Assembly: GCA_003223065.1 (NCBI GenBank)
Contig: QHXU01000130.1
Span: 3,420 to 17,882 of the forward strand
Length of the DNA stretch: 14,463 nt
Direction of reading: 5' to 3'
Origin: Acidobacteriota bacterium
GTDB taxonomy: Bacteria > Acidobacteriota > Terriglobia > Bryobacterales > Bryobacteraceae
Shown here piece by piece: positions 9,401 through 14,463 of this stretch. The position numbers and the translations under genes are program-made. Positions within the stretch are counted from its first letter, which is position 1; each line of letters opens with the position of its first letter. Under the pieces are notes generated by a model that had not been told where the DNA came from, made no database searches, and saw nothing but the letters and a program-made list of their open reading frames with translations.

Positions 9401-10018
9401 TTCGTCGCGAACTGGATCTACGATTTACCGGGCTACTTCAGACACAATCCGGTAACCCACTTCCTGTTGGATGGATGGCAGAATTCAGGTGACTTCGTCC
9501 ATCAGACGGGTACTCCCTTCAGCGTCGGATTCAGCATTCCCGGCGTGAACAATGAGAACCTGACTGGTTCTTATACGGAAGGCGCGCGTATTCACCTGAT
9601 CGGGAATCCGTTGGACGGAACGACGTCGAGTCCATATAATCGCATCAATCCGGCCGCGTTTGCGCCGCCACAACAGGGCGACCTCGGCCTCGGTGCGCCA
9701 GTCAACTATCTTACCGGGCCAGGTATCAATAACCTGGACTTATCGCTTCAAAAAACTTTCGCGCTGAAAGAGCGATATCAGATCCAACTGCGAGCCGATG
9801 CTTTTAACGTCTTGAACCATACGCAATTCGGCGGTGGAGGCGGCGCCAATAACAGCGGCGTGAACGCCACAATCAACTACAAGAGCCTGACCGATCACAC
9901 GATTACGAACCTGCCGTTCAATGCGAATGGCAGCATCAACAACATCAACGGATTCGGAACCATCGCGCAGGCCCGCGACCCGCGCATTATGCAGCTTGCG
10001 GTTCGCGTTCGCTTCTGA
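6482..10018 (+). CDS. Oar-like TonB-dependent receptor with carboxypeptidase-regulatory-like N-domain (receptor 2)
   Basis: This is an intact outer-membrane receptor of 1178 residues. ATG 6482 is preceded 5 bases upstream by GGGGGG (6471-6476), a G-rich, imperfect ribosome binding site. The signal peptide is residues 1-23 (LACLFHGYAFSQ). The carboxypeptidase-regulatory-like domain spans about 25-121, with GRFVFPQVLPGTYTIAVEAPGF. The plug-like region, about 138-243, has the full family signature: VNGARQNQNNLTLDGIGNVD at 182-201, AEYGRSSGAQISVVTRSG at about 229-246, then SEFHG. LGGPVYIPG at 279-287 opens the barrel, which ends QLAVRVRF with terminal Phe. ADAFNVLNHTQFGG near the C-terminus is the usual penultimate-strand motif. 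The ligand is unknown and there is no enzyme partner alongside. The lyase ends 349 bases upstream on the same strand, but the gap and a possible promoter suggest separate transcription. Confidence 0.94.
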   Translation: MLIRKLVFSASLACLFHGYAFSQTISGSIAGNVLDATQAAVANARVTAIEQDKRTTFSTVTDLEGRFVFPQVLPGTYTIAVEAPGFKKYEKRDVILYGNEKLSVGNLNLEIGAVEQSVEVSAQAITLQTESGERSQTLNTKQLENIAVNGRSYLSLVGLTPGVATVPNLQTAGHGGVGSIAVNGARQNQNNLTLDGIGNVDTGNNGDQLATVSLDSVQEYRILTNAYQAEYGRSSGAQISVVTRSGSSEFHGSGYLFHRNEGLNATRNLFRYNDVGYTLGGPVYIPGHFNRHKDKVFFFWSQEYQRQLKPQAEKDRTVPTPLERQGDFSQSVDKNGNPFPYIRDYASGLPCNSTNTSGCFQDGGVLGRIPKNRLFAPGLAILTLYPQPNATQFFKSGYDFRSQISDSYPRREDLIRGDYNLSNRFKIFAHFVNNFDAVTSYYGSFVLGSTIPLVPVTDARPGKGLVIGTTQLLSPSLTNETNWGFHKNIIHIDAVNNGLTRALTGLKDLNQLYPDAVKGDYIPTFTFNGTRINNTAAFGTNNAPFYNYNTTIEWIDNLSKVWNEHTFKTGFYLQRSRKDQSSFANFNGTFDFGDDASNPFDSQYGFANAALGIYRTFTQASQYAIGQYRYWNLEFYVQDAWKITRRLTLDFGLRMYWIQPQYDAALLTSNFLPELFDPEKAPRLYQPGFGPDGKTVVAIDPSTGQMLPSTAIGKLVPNSGDLLNGIRQAGHGFTKYLQKDRGLTPAPRFGFAYDVTGKQNLVVRGGFGIFYDRFQGNEIFDELTNPPTTFQPTLVNGLVSQINPANALLGPSSLLGLDYNGKFPMVMNYNFGVQTKLPWKFVLDTAYVGSQSRHLLDKLNLNAIPYGATFLAQNQDPTKNPGSLLGSSALNRDFLRPYTGFGDISIHREGSSANYNSLQVSVNRRFAQGFFFGLAYTWSKALGITSGDGDFTRIDGNTRLANYGPLNFDRRHTFVANWIYDLPGYFRHNPVTHFLLDGWQNSGDFVHQTGTPFSVGFSIPGVNNENLTGSYTEGARIHLIGNPLDGTTSSPYNRINPAAFAPPQQGDLGLGAPVNYLTGPGINNLDLSLQKTFALKERYQIQLRADAFNVLNHTQFGGGGGANNSGVNATINYKSLTDHTITNLPFNANGSINNINGFGTIAQARDPRIMQLAVRVRF

Positions 10019-10026
10019 TGATGTCG

Positions 10027-10307
10027 TTAGGGGAACAAATGTCGATAGTGGGCACAAACGCAGTCGCATGCGGCAGCGTTGAACACGAGCTTGGGATTGT
10101 CCTGCCCTTGCGGCAGGAAGAAAGTTCTTGGCCTTGAGCTGGTTGTCGGTGTAATGTTCAAACAGCGCGCCATGGATGTTATTGGTAAACGCTATGGTCG
10201 CACGCGCGTTGATCCGCTGCCGCCTCGGGTCGTGAAAAACAGACAGCGGGGGGTGCCATAGGCGGAGGCGGTGGCGGAGTTGGTCCCGGAATTGGCTGGT
10301 CACTCAT
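10027..10307 (-). pseudogene. Broken, unrecognised minus-strand reading frame
   Basis: ATG 10307 is preceded by GAAAGAAG about 5 bases upstream and starts a 42-codon frame (MSDQPIPGPTPPPPPPMAPP, then a stop at 10179-10181). Protein-like sequence continues in two other minus frames: IAFTNNIHGALFEHYTDNQ, roughly 10208-10120, then FLPQGQDNPKLVFNAAACDC from 10119, ending at TAA 10027-10029. Together they look like one gene broken by at least two frameshifts or deletions. I cannot name a family. The Pro-rich start resembles a low-complexity linker but may simply reflect CCG-rich DNA. It could all be chance, because minus frames opposite GC-rich genes often look open. Confidence 0.3.
10100..10118. 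repeat. Small inverted repeat downstream of receptor 2
   Basis: TCCTGCC (10100-10106) pairs perfectly with GGCAGGA (10112-10118) around a 5-base loop, 82 bases past the receptor 2 stop. No T-run follows on the plus strand. On the minus strand the sequence leaving the stem is not T-rich. It could slow or bound transcription, but it is not a canonical terminator. Confidence 0.3.
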
Positions 10308-10419
10308 ACAAGCTTCTTTCGTGAAGTTCGCCTCAATTCTATCTCCCACACGTCAGGCGTCCGCTGCCGGTCACGCCATCGGTGGATTTGCCGGCGACAT
10401 CCAGGACGACCTCGCCATA

Positions 10420-13400
10420 TCAGAACACCAGCTTCAATCCGAATGAGAGTACTCGTCCCGGTCCAGCAGCGTTTACGGCTCCGAATCCTCCGGTCGGATT
10501 TCCGTTGTTGTCAAAACGGACCGTGGTGTTCACGCCGATGAAGTTCGGATGGTTGAAGACGTTGAATGACTCTGCGCGGAATTGCAGGTTCGTCCGCTCC
10601 TGGAGCAGGAAGTTCTTCAACAGGCTGACATCCCAGTTCTGGAAGCCTGGCCCAATCAGGATATTTCTTCCGCTGTTTCCGAATCGGCCCGGCGTCATCA
10701 GGCCGGGATTCACGAACGCTTCCGTTCTGAACCAATGGGTCAGGGTGCGCTCGCCTCGCGAAAGGTTGGGATTGCCGATGACAGACGCACGCGCAGAACT
10801 CGCCCCGATTCTCGCGATGTCCACCGGCACGCTCACCGAAACTGGGCCGCCGCTCTGGAACGCAGTAACGCCTGAAATCTCCCACCCGCCGAGCATCGTT
10901 CGCGTCAGTCGGCTGGGGCTCTGGGTGAACAACGGCACGGTATAAATGTAGTTGAAATTGAGGAGGTGTGCACGGTGAATCGCGGAAAGAGCGACGTCGT
11001 TCTTGGGGTGATAACTGTCCTGGGGCGTCCCGCCTCCGATTGCGTCCATTGTTTTCGAACCTGTGTAGTTAATGCCGAACGACAGGCCGTTTCGCAGCCG
11101 GCGACTGGCGGTCACCTGCAGGCTGTTGTAGTTCGAGGTGTCACTATCGTCCCGCTGGCTGATATTGCCCCATCCAAGATACGGCCGCAGTGCGTTGACG
11201 TTGATCGTGGAGTTCGGCGGATCTAGACGTGTGCCTGCCGGCAACTGATTCAGATTCCGGGTGAAGGTGAAGTGGCGCGCGACGTTGCCCACGTAGTTCA
11301 CCTCCAGGATCACCTTCGACGGCATCTCCTGTTGGATGCCGAAGTTATACGAGATGACGCTGGGGGTCGGCAGCGTTTCGGGCCAGGCGTTCAGGTCCGA
11401 CGGGAACTGTCGCGCGCTGCCGCCGGCCGGGTTGTCGATGTTGCCGTCGAAGATGTTGGCGACTTTGACGAATGGCGGATTTTGAGCTTGGCTGCTGATC
11501 TGGGCTCCCCCTACACGGTCATAAAAAATGCCAAAGCCCGCGCGAAGCGCGGTCTTGCCGTTGCCGAAGACGTCATCGGCGATGCCCATGCGCGGTCCCC
11601 AGTCGTTCCAGTTGGTGGCATTGCCGCCCGGCGGCAGCCCGACGAAAAGGCGCTGGAGGGACGGATCATCCGCCTGCGGGAGACGGCCCTTGGAAGCGGG
11701 CGGAAAGTGGCTGCCATAAATGGCGATGCCGTTGTAAAGATCGCCCGGGCCCGGCACGATCGAGCCGTCCTTCGGGTCGATCCCAGGCGCCTTGGCCGGA
11801 TCGAATAGGCGCGGCAACCAGGTTGAGGCATTGCCCTGCGGGTTGTTGAAGGGTGGAATGAGATTGTAGCGCAGCCCCAACTCCAGAGTGAGCCGCCGGG
11901 TCACCTTCCACCGGTCCTGCGCGTAGAACTCGAACTGGTTAAAGCGCGACCACCATACCGAGTCCATTTCCGGCTCGGTAAAGTTCTGGAAATTACCCAA
12001 CAGCACATCGGCAATTACATTTTTTGTGGACCGTGCGGCCGAGGTATTAAAGGTGACGGTGCCCTCGTCGCGGACGTTGGTGTTTTCGTTCTTGCGGGCC
12101 CGCGTGATTTGCGCACCGAACTTCAAAATGTGGGCGCCGGCAACTTTGGTGAAGTCGTCGCGCCACTGGAAGGTTCCGTTACCGTTCTTGATGCGGTCGC
12201 CAGAGTTGTAACCGGCGAAGCCCGCGATATTCACTGCCGGCCCGACGTCGGAACGGTTGGCGGGGAAGATCTCGGGGAAGGTCAGGCCCAGTGCGGAGCG
12301 GGTGATAACTGAATCGTCGGGCGTTCCGTGAATGGAGTTCTTGCCCAGACTGAAGCTGAAATAGTTCAGTAACGTCGGCGAAAACGTGTTTTGCAGGCCG
12401 ATGGAGGTCAGGTAGCTGGGGCGCGGCCGCGGGTTGGGAACGAGGTCCAGGGTGTTGTTGCGGAACGGGAACACGATGTACCACTTGTCGTTGGTGTAGC
12501 GATAACTGAGCTGCGTCTTTGAAGAGATGTTGTAATCGATGCGCATCAGTTCCTCGCGGTAGTCGGTCTTTGCCATGCCCGTGGCTACATAGTTTCCACC
12601 GGGACCGACGAAGTTGGGCAGCGGGTAGGGCTTGAGGAGCCGTGGCCCATTCTGTGACCAGAGTGACTGCGGGACCGTGCGGTCGGCGAACGGCTTCCCG
12701 TCCAGCGGATCTACGGGCGCCGCCAGCGAAGAGCCGCGGAAATCTCCGGCGCGCTCAGCCGCCGTGGGTACGACGTTCACCATGGTCTGGCCTTGCCGCG
12801 TGTACTTCCATTCCTGGCTGTAGAAAAAGAAAAGTTTGTCCTTGTTGGTGTTGAACTTGTGCGGGATGTAAACGGGACCGCCGAGGGTACCGCCGAAGTC
12901 GTTGAAGCGCAGGGGATCGACACGGGGGTTAAAGAAGGAGCGCGCGTCGAAAGAGTCGTTGCGGACAAACTCGAACAGCGTGCCGTGGAACGCGCTGGTG
13001 CCGCTCTTGGTGACGAGGTTGATGGTGGCGCCGGCCCGTCCGCCGAATTCGGCCGAGTAGCTCGACGTCTCGAGCTTGACCTCCGCGATGGCGTCGACAT
13101 TAGGGTCCACCAGACCGTTGCTGTTGGCGCCGTTATCGTGGTTCTCGGCGCCGTCCACAAGGAAGTAGCTGGATTGCGTGCGAATGCCGTTGACCCTTTG
13201 CTGATCGAGCGCCAGTTGCGGATTGAAGACATTCAGGGTGGTGGCCACTACGCCGGGTACAAGGCGCAGCAGTTGCGTGTACTCGCGACCGTTGAGGGCG
13301 ATCTGGCTCACCTGCTGGTCATTGATGACACGACCCACGTTGCCGGATGTCGTCTGGACCTGGTCCGCGGTGGCAGAGACCTGCACGGACTCGGAGACCT

Positions 13401-13743
13401 GTCCGACTTCCATGGTGATAGAAATGTCGCGGCTCGAGGCCGCATCCAGAACCAGGTCGTTTTGCTCGATGCTCTTGAATCCCTGATGTTCCACGCGCAG
13501 CTTGTAGGTGCCGGCCAGCAAGCTGGGAAAGACGAACAAGCCGGCGGAATCCGTGGACGAAGTCTGCCGGAAGCCAGTGGCGGGGTTGGTAACGATTACA
13601 GCGCAATGGGGGATGGAAGCGCCCGTGGTGTCTTGCACGGATCCAGAAATGCGCCCAACATTGGTCTGCGCCCAGCAGGCCAATGCGACGAGATGAATTG
13701 GGGGCAGAATTCTGGCCAGGCAACGATAAGGGATGAGAGTCAT
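10420..13743 (-). CDS. Oar-like TonB-dependent receptor with carboxypeptidase-regulatory-like N-domain (receptor 3)
   Basis: This is an intact 1107-residue outer-membrane receptor. The frame is open further upstream to 13866, but ATG 13743 is the real start. A perfect AGGAGG (complement of 13748-13753) lies 4 bases before it, and the signal peptide begins there (residues 1-26, PPIHLVALACWAQ). The carboxypeptidase-regulatory-like domain is about 28-123, with AGLFVFPSLLAGTYKLRVEHQGF. The plug-like region, about 140-245, has QQRVNGIRTQSSYFLVDGAE and SSYSAEFGGRAGATINLVTK, then SGTSAFHG. LGGPVYIP at about 287-294 leads into the barrel, which ends GLKLVF with terminal Phe. AESFNVFNHPNF precedes the last strands. 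It runs convergent to receptor 2, and mobile-element debris lies just upstream. The ligand is unknown. Confidence 0.94.
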   Translation of the reverse strand: MTLIPYRCLARILPPIHLVALACWAQTNVGRISGSVQDTTGASIPHCAVIVTNPATGFRQTSSTDSAGLFVFPSLLAGTYKLRVEHQGFKSIEQNDLVLDAASSRDISITMEVGQVSESVQVSATADQVQTTSGNVGRVINDQQVSQIALNGREYTQLLRLVPGVVATTLNVFNPQLALDQQRVNGIRTQSSYFLVDGAENHDNGANSNGLVDPNVDAIAEVKLETSSYSAEFGGRAGATINLVTKSGTSAFHGTLFEFVRNDSFDARSFFNPRVDPLRFNDFGGTLGGPVYIPHKFNTNKDKLFFFYSQEWKYTRQGQTMVNVVPTAAERAGDFRGSSLAAPVDPLDGKPFADRTVPQSLWSQNGPRLLKPYPLPNFVGPGGNYVATGMAKTDYREELMRIDYNISSKTQLSYRYTNDKWYIVFPFRNNTLDLVPNPRPRPSYLTSIGLQNTFSPTLLNYFSFSLGKNSIHGTPDDSVITRSALGLTFPEIFPANRSDVGPAVNIAGFAGYNSGDRIKNGNGTFQWRDDFTKVAGAHILKFGAQITRARKNENTNVRDEGTVTFNTSAARSTKNVIADVLLGNFQNFTEPEMDSVWWSRFNQFEFYAQDRWKVTRRLTLELGLRYNLIPPFNNPQGNASTWLPRLFDPAKAPGIDPKDGSIVPGPGDLYNGIAIYGSHFPPASKGRLPQADDPSLQRLFVGLPPGGNATNWNDWGPRMGIADDVFGNGKTALRAGFGIFYDRVGGAQISSQAQNPPFVKVANIFDGNIDNPAGGSARQFPSDLNAWPETLPTPSVISYNFGIQQEMPSKVILEVNYVGNVARHFTFTRNLNQLPAGTRLDPPNSTINVNALRPYLGWGNISQRDDSDTSNYNSLQVTASRRLRNGLSFGINYTGSKTMDAIGGGTPQDSYHPKNDVALSAIHRAHLLNFNYIYTVPLFTQSPSRLTRTMLGGWEISGVTAFQSGGPVSVSVPVDIARIGASSARASVIGNPNLSRGERTLTHWFRTEAFVNPGLMTPGRFGNSGRNILIGPGFQNWDVSLLKNFLLQERTNLQFRAESFNVFNHPNFIGVNTTVRFDNNGNPTGGFGAVNAAGPGRVLSFGLKLVF

Positions 13744-13857
13744 TCGACCTCCTAAGTTATGGGAATCGTAGCATAGCCGACTTGAACGAGGCCTAAGAGG
13801 CAGACGCTTCGCGTGCCGTCCCCAGCGAGATTGTCGGGTCACAAGGAGGCTATCCCT
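13744..13857. other. Divergent leader region of receptor 3 and the recombinase remnant
   Basis: This gap carries the receptor 3 ribosome binding site (13748-13753, minus) and the recombinase site AAGGAGG (13843-13849, plus). TATGCT on the minus strand (13770-13775) is a weak -10 candidate for receptor 3; I see no matching -35. Confidence 0.35.
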
Positions 13858-13864
13858 GTGACCC
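13836..13864 (+). promoter_or_regulatory. Inverted repeat framing the recombinase ribosome binding site and start
   Basis: GGGTCACA (13836-13843) pairs perfectly with TGTGACCC (13857-13864). The 13-base loop holds AGGAGG, and the 3' arm contains the GTG start codon (13858-13860). In mRNA this would present the Shine-Dalgarno sequence in a loop and bury the start codon in a stem, which would limit translation of the recombinase. It could alternatively be a binding site or an element end. Confidence 0.4.
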
Positions 13865-13920
13865 ATCTACGCAACTTGATGCTCGAAGAGCTCGAGCGTC
13901 GAAATTACTCACAGAATACC
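13858..13920 (+). pseudogene. Tyrosine recombinase/integrase remnant, N-terminal 21 codons only
   Basis: GTG 13858, with AAGGAGG 8 bases upstream, begins THLRNLMLEELERRNYSQNT. This matches the start of the SAM-like core-binding domain of phage-type integrases, whose usual form is MLxxLxxRNYSxxTxxxYxxxV. Resemblance stops abruptly at 13920. The frame continues to about 14088 but reads antisense to the primase fragment and has no integrase features; the catalytic R-H-R-Y domain is missing. Intact members are around 300 residues, so this is a 5' stub left after deletion or recombination. The recognisable stretch is short but the start signals agree with it. Confidence 0.6.
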
Positions 13921-13921
13921 G

Positions 13922-14038
13922 GTAACCGAGATCGGCCAGATGCCGACGCAGATTGCCACCGGGAGCATAGCCGAGACCCAGTTCGGCAATCAGATCCGGA
14001 TCTTGCAGACCCGCTGCCGCTCCGCTGCACCAGGTGGC
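13922..14038 (-). pseudogene. TOPRIM/CHC2-type DNA primase-like remnant
   Basis: On the minus strand, 13922-14011 reads GLQDPDLIAELGLGYAPGGN then LRRHLADLGY. This fits the segment before the TOPRIM fold of DnaG-like and mobile-element CHC2/TOPRIM proteins (typically xxRGLxDxxLIxxFxLGYAP). Just upstream, a one-base frame change gives HLVQRSG, the expected YLxxRG-like lead-in, so the fragment also seems frameshifted near 14011-14038. The zinc-finger part and the catalytic TOPRIM residues are absent. In acidobacterial genomes such proteins accompany tyrosine recombinases in mobile elements, which agrees with the recombinase stub abutting it. It is certainly non-functional in this form. Confidence 0.55.
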
Positions 14039-14066
14039 GAAGCATCTTTTTAACATGTCATTGTCT

Positions 14067-14234
14067 TCATCGAGGCTCTGCAGACTGATTAGCGAATTTC
14101 CCATCAAAACGAAGACAGCTCTCTTGCATCGTGCCGGCGTAGGCCATGAACTTCACCTCACCGGCCGTGTCTGGCGGATGCGCCATCAGCGCCGGCTTGC
14201 CTGTCGCGGCGTGAATGTCAGTAGCCCGATTCAT
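14067..14234 (-). other. Small unassigned open frame in the mobile-element debris
   Basis: This is a 55-codon frame from ATG 14234 to TGA 14067-14069. It has no ribosome binding site. Its translation contains HPPDTAGEVKFMAYAGTM, whose FMAYAGT faintly recalls the AYAGTY stretch of lipocalin-like proteins, but the match is too short to name. It may be another gene fragment or chance. Confidence 0.2.
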
Positions 14235-14339
14235 AGAATAGAGTGGTGGGCTGCGCTCAGAGAGAGGGAAGATCCCGCGCGGGCGTCGGCTGCGGCATCC
14301 TCCTCTACTGGTTCCGCAAGGTAGCCGCGCGGCGACCGC
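14235..14339. other. Intergenic stretch before receptor 4's end, nothing recognised
   Basis: Apart from the short self-complementary CCCGCGCGGG (about 14274-14283), which has no T-run, I see no gene, terminator or repeat here. Confidence 0.4.
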
Positions 14340-14463
14340 TCAGAAGATCAGCTTCATGGATGCCTGTAGAATCCGCGGATCTCGCGCGCCGCGGATTTGT
14401 CCGAACGTGGCGGACGATAGGGTTGCGTTCGGCCCGCCGAAATTGGGGTGGTTGAGCGCGTTG
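14340..14463 (-). CDS. Oar-like TonB-dependent receptor, C-terminal 40 residues only (receptor 4)
   Basis: The gene enters from the right edge and ends at TGA 14340-14342. The last 40 residues begin NALNHPNFGGPNATLSSATF and end GARDPRILQASMKLIF. NxLNHPNFGG is the penultimate-strand motif of the Oar-like family, and the end carries the terminal Phe of outer-membrane barrels. The tail is especially like receptor 2 (FGQIRGARDPRILQ against FGTIAQARDPRIMQ), which suggests those two are closer relatives. The start, signal peptide and plug lie outside the window. Confidence 0.85.
   Translation of the reverse strand, partial: NALNHPNFGGPNATLSSATFGQIRGARDPRILQASMKLIF

Larger units (their letters stand above)
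10019..10419. other. Convergent intergenic region between receptors 2 and 3
   Basis: These 401 bases separate the stop codons of two convergent receptor genes. They hold a broken minus-strand frame (10027-10307) and one inverted repeat (10100-10118). I see no hairpin followed by a T-run, so no standard intrinsic terminator for either gene. Confidence 0.6.

Noticed and set aside
12793..13755. 320-codon open frame on the plus strand
   Set aside because: Antisense to the N-terminal half of receptor 3, whose frame has a perfect ribosome binding site, signal peptide and plug motifs.
13744..13866. 41-codon upstream extension of receptor 3
   Set aside because: No ribosome binding site there; AGGAGG plus a signal peptide place the start at 13743, and the extension runs antisense over the recombinase start.
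13858..14088. Treating the whole recombinase-starting frame as a small intact protein
   Set aside because: After codon 21 the frame reads antisense to the primase fragment and shows no integrase features, so only the first 63 bases are called.
14034..14324. 96-codon plus-strand frame in the mobile-element debris
   Set aside because: Antisense to the primase fragment at its start, low-complexity Ser/Arg/Ala end, no ribosome binding site and no family resemblance.
14370..14397. 9-base perfect inverted repeat (AATCCGCGG ... CCGCGGATT) with a 10-base loop
   Set aside because: Falls within the coding sequence of receptor 4 and is explained by CGC/CCG-rich codons; no T-run follows, so it is not a terminator.

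Overview
The window looks like high-GC Acidobacteriota DNA, most likely of the Solibacter/Bryobacter type. I infer this from protein architecture, not from any marker gene. Very large Oar-like outer-membrane receptors dominate: a carboxypeptidase-regulatory-like N-domain, a TonB-plug-like region, a long beta-barrel and a C-terminal Phe. They occur with a heparinase II/III-type enzyme and a CxxCH cytochrome-like protein, a mix typical of that phylum. No RNA gene, CRISPR array or intact mobile element was seen.

Layout. Positions 1-264 (minus) hold the 5' part of a secreted CxxCH protein that runs off the left edge. Diverging from it, 407-4168 (plus) encodes a 1253-residue Oar-like receptor. After 41 bases comes 4210-6132 (plus), a Tat-exported heparinase II/III-like lyase of 640 residues; the two probably form an operon. 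Positions 6133-6481 hold no intact gene but contain a fragment of an FG-GAP/VCBS repeat protein and a possible promoter. A second receptor (1178 residues) lies at 6482-10018 (plus). A third (1107 residues) lies on the minus strand at 10420-13743, convergent with the second. The 401 bases between them hold only a broken, unrecognised minus-strand reading frame. Positions 13744-14339 are a graveyard: the first 21 codons of a tyrosine recombinase, with its own strong ribosome binding site, join directly to a reversed fragment of a TOPRIM/CHC2-type primase. Finally, 14340-14463 (minus) is the C-terminal end of a fourth Oar-like receptor that enters from the right edge.

Functionally, the best-supported unit is the first receptor plus the lyase: surface binding or uptake of a polymer or its fragments, coupled to cleavage of an acidic polysaccharide by elimination. 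No SusD-like partner is present. The other three receptors have no obvious enzyme partner inside the window, and their ligands are unknown. The debris between them (FG-GAP piece, broken frame, recombinase/primase chimera) suggests the receptor array was assembled and rearranged through repeated insertion and deletion.
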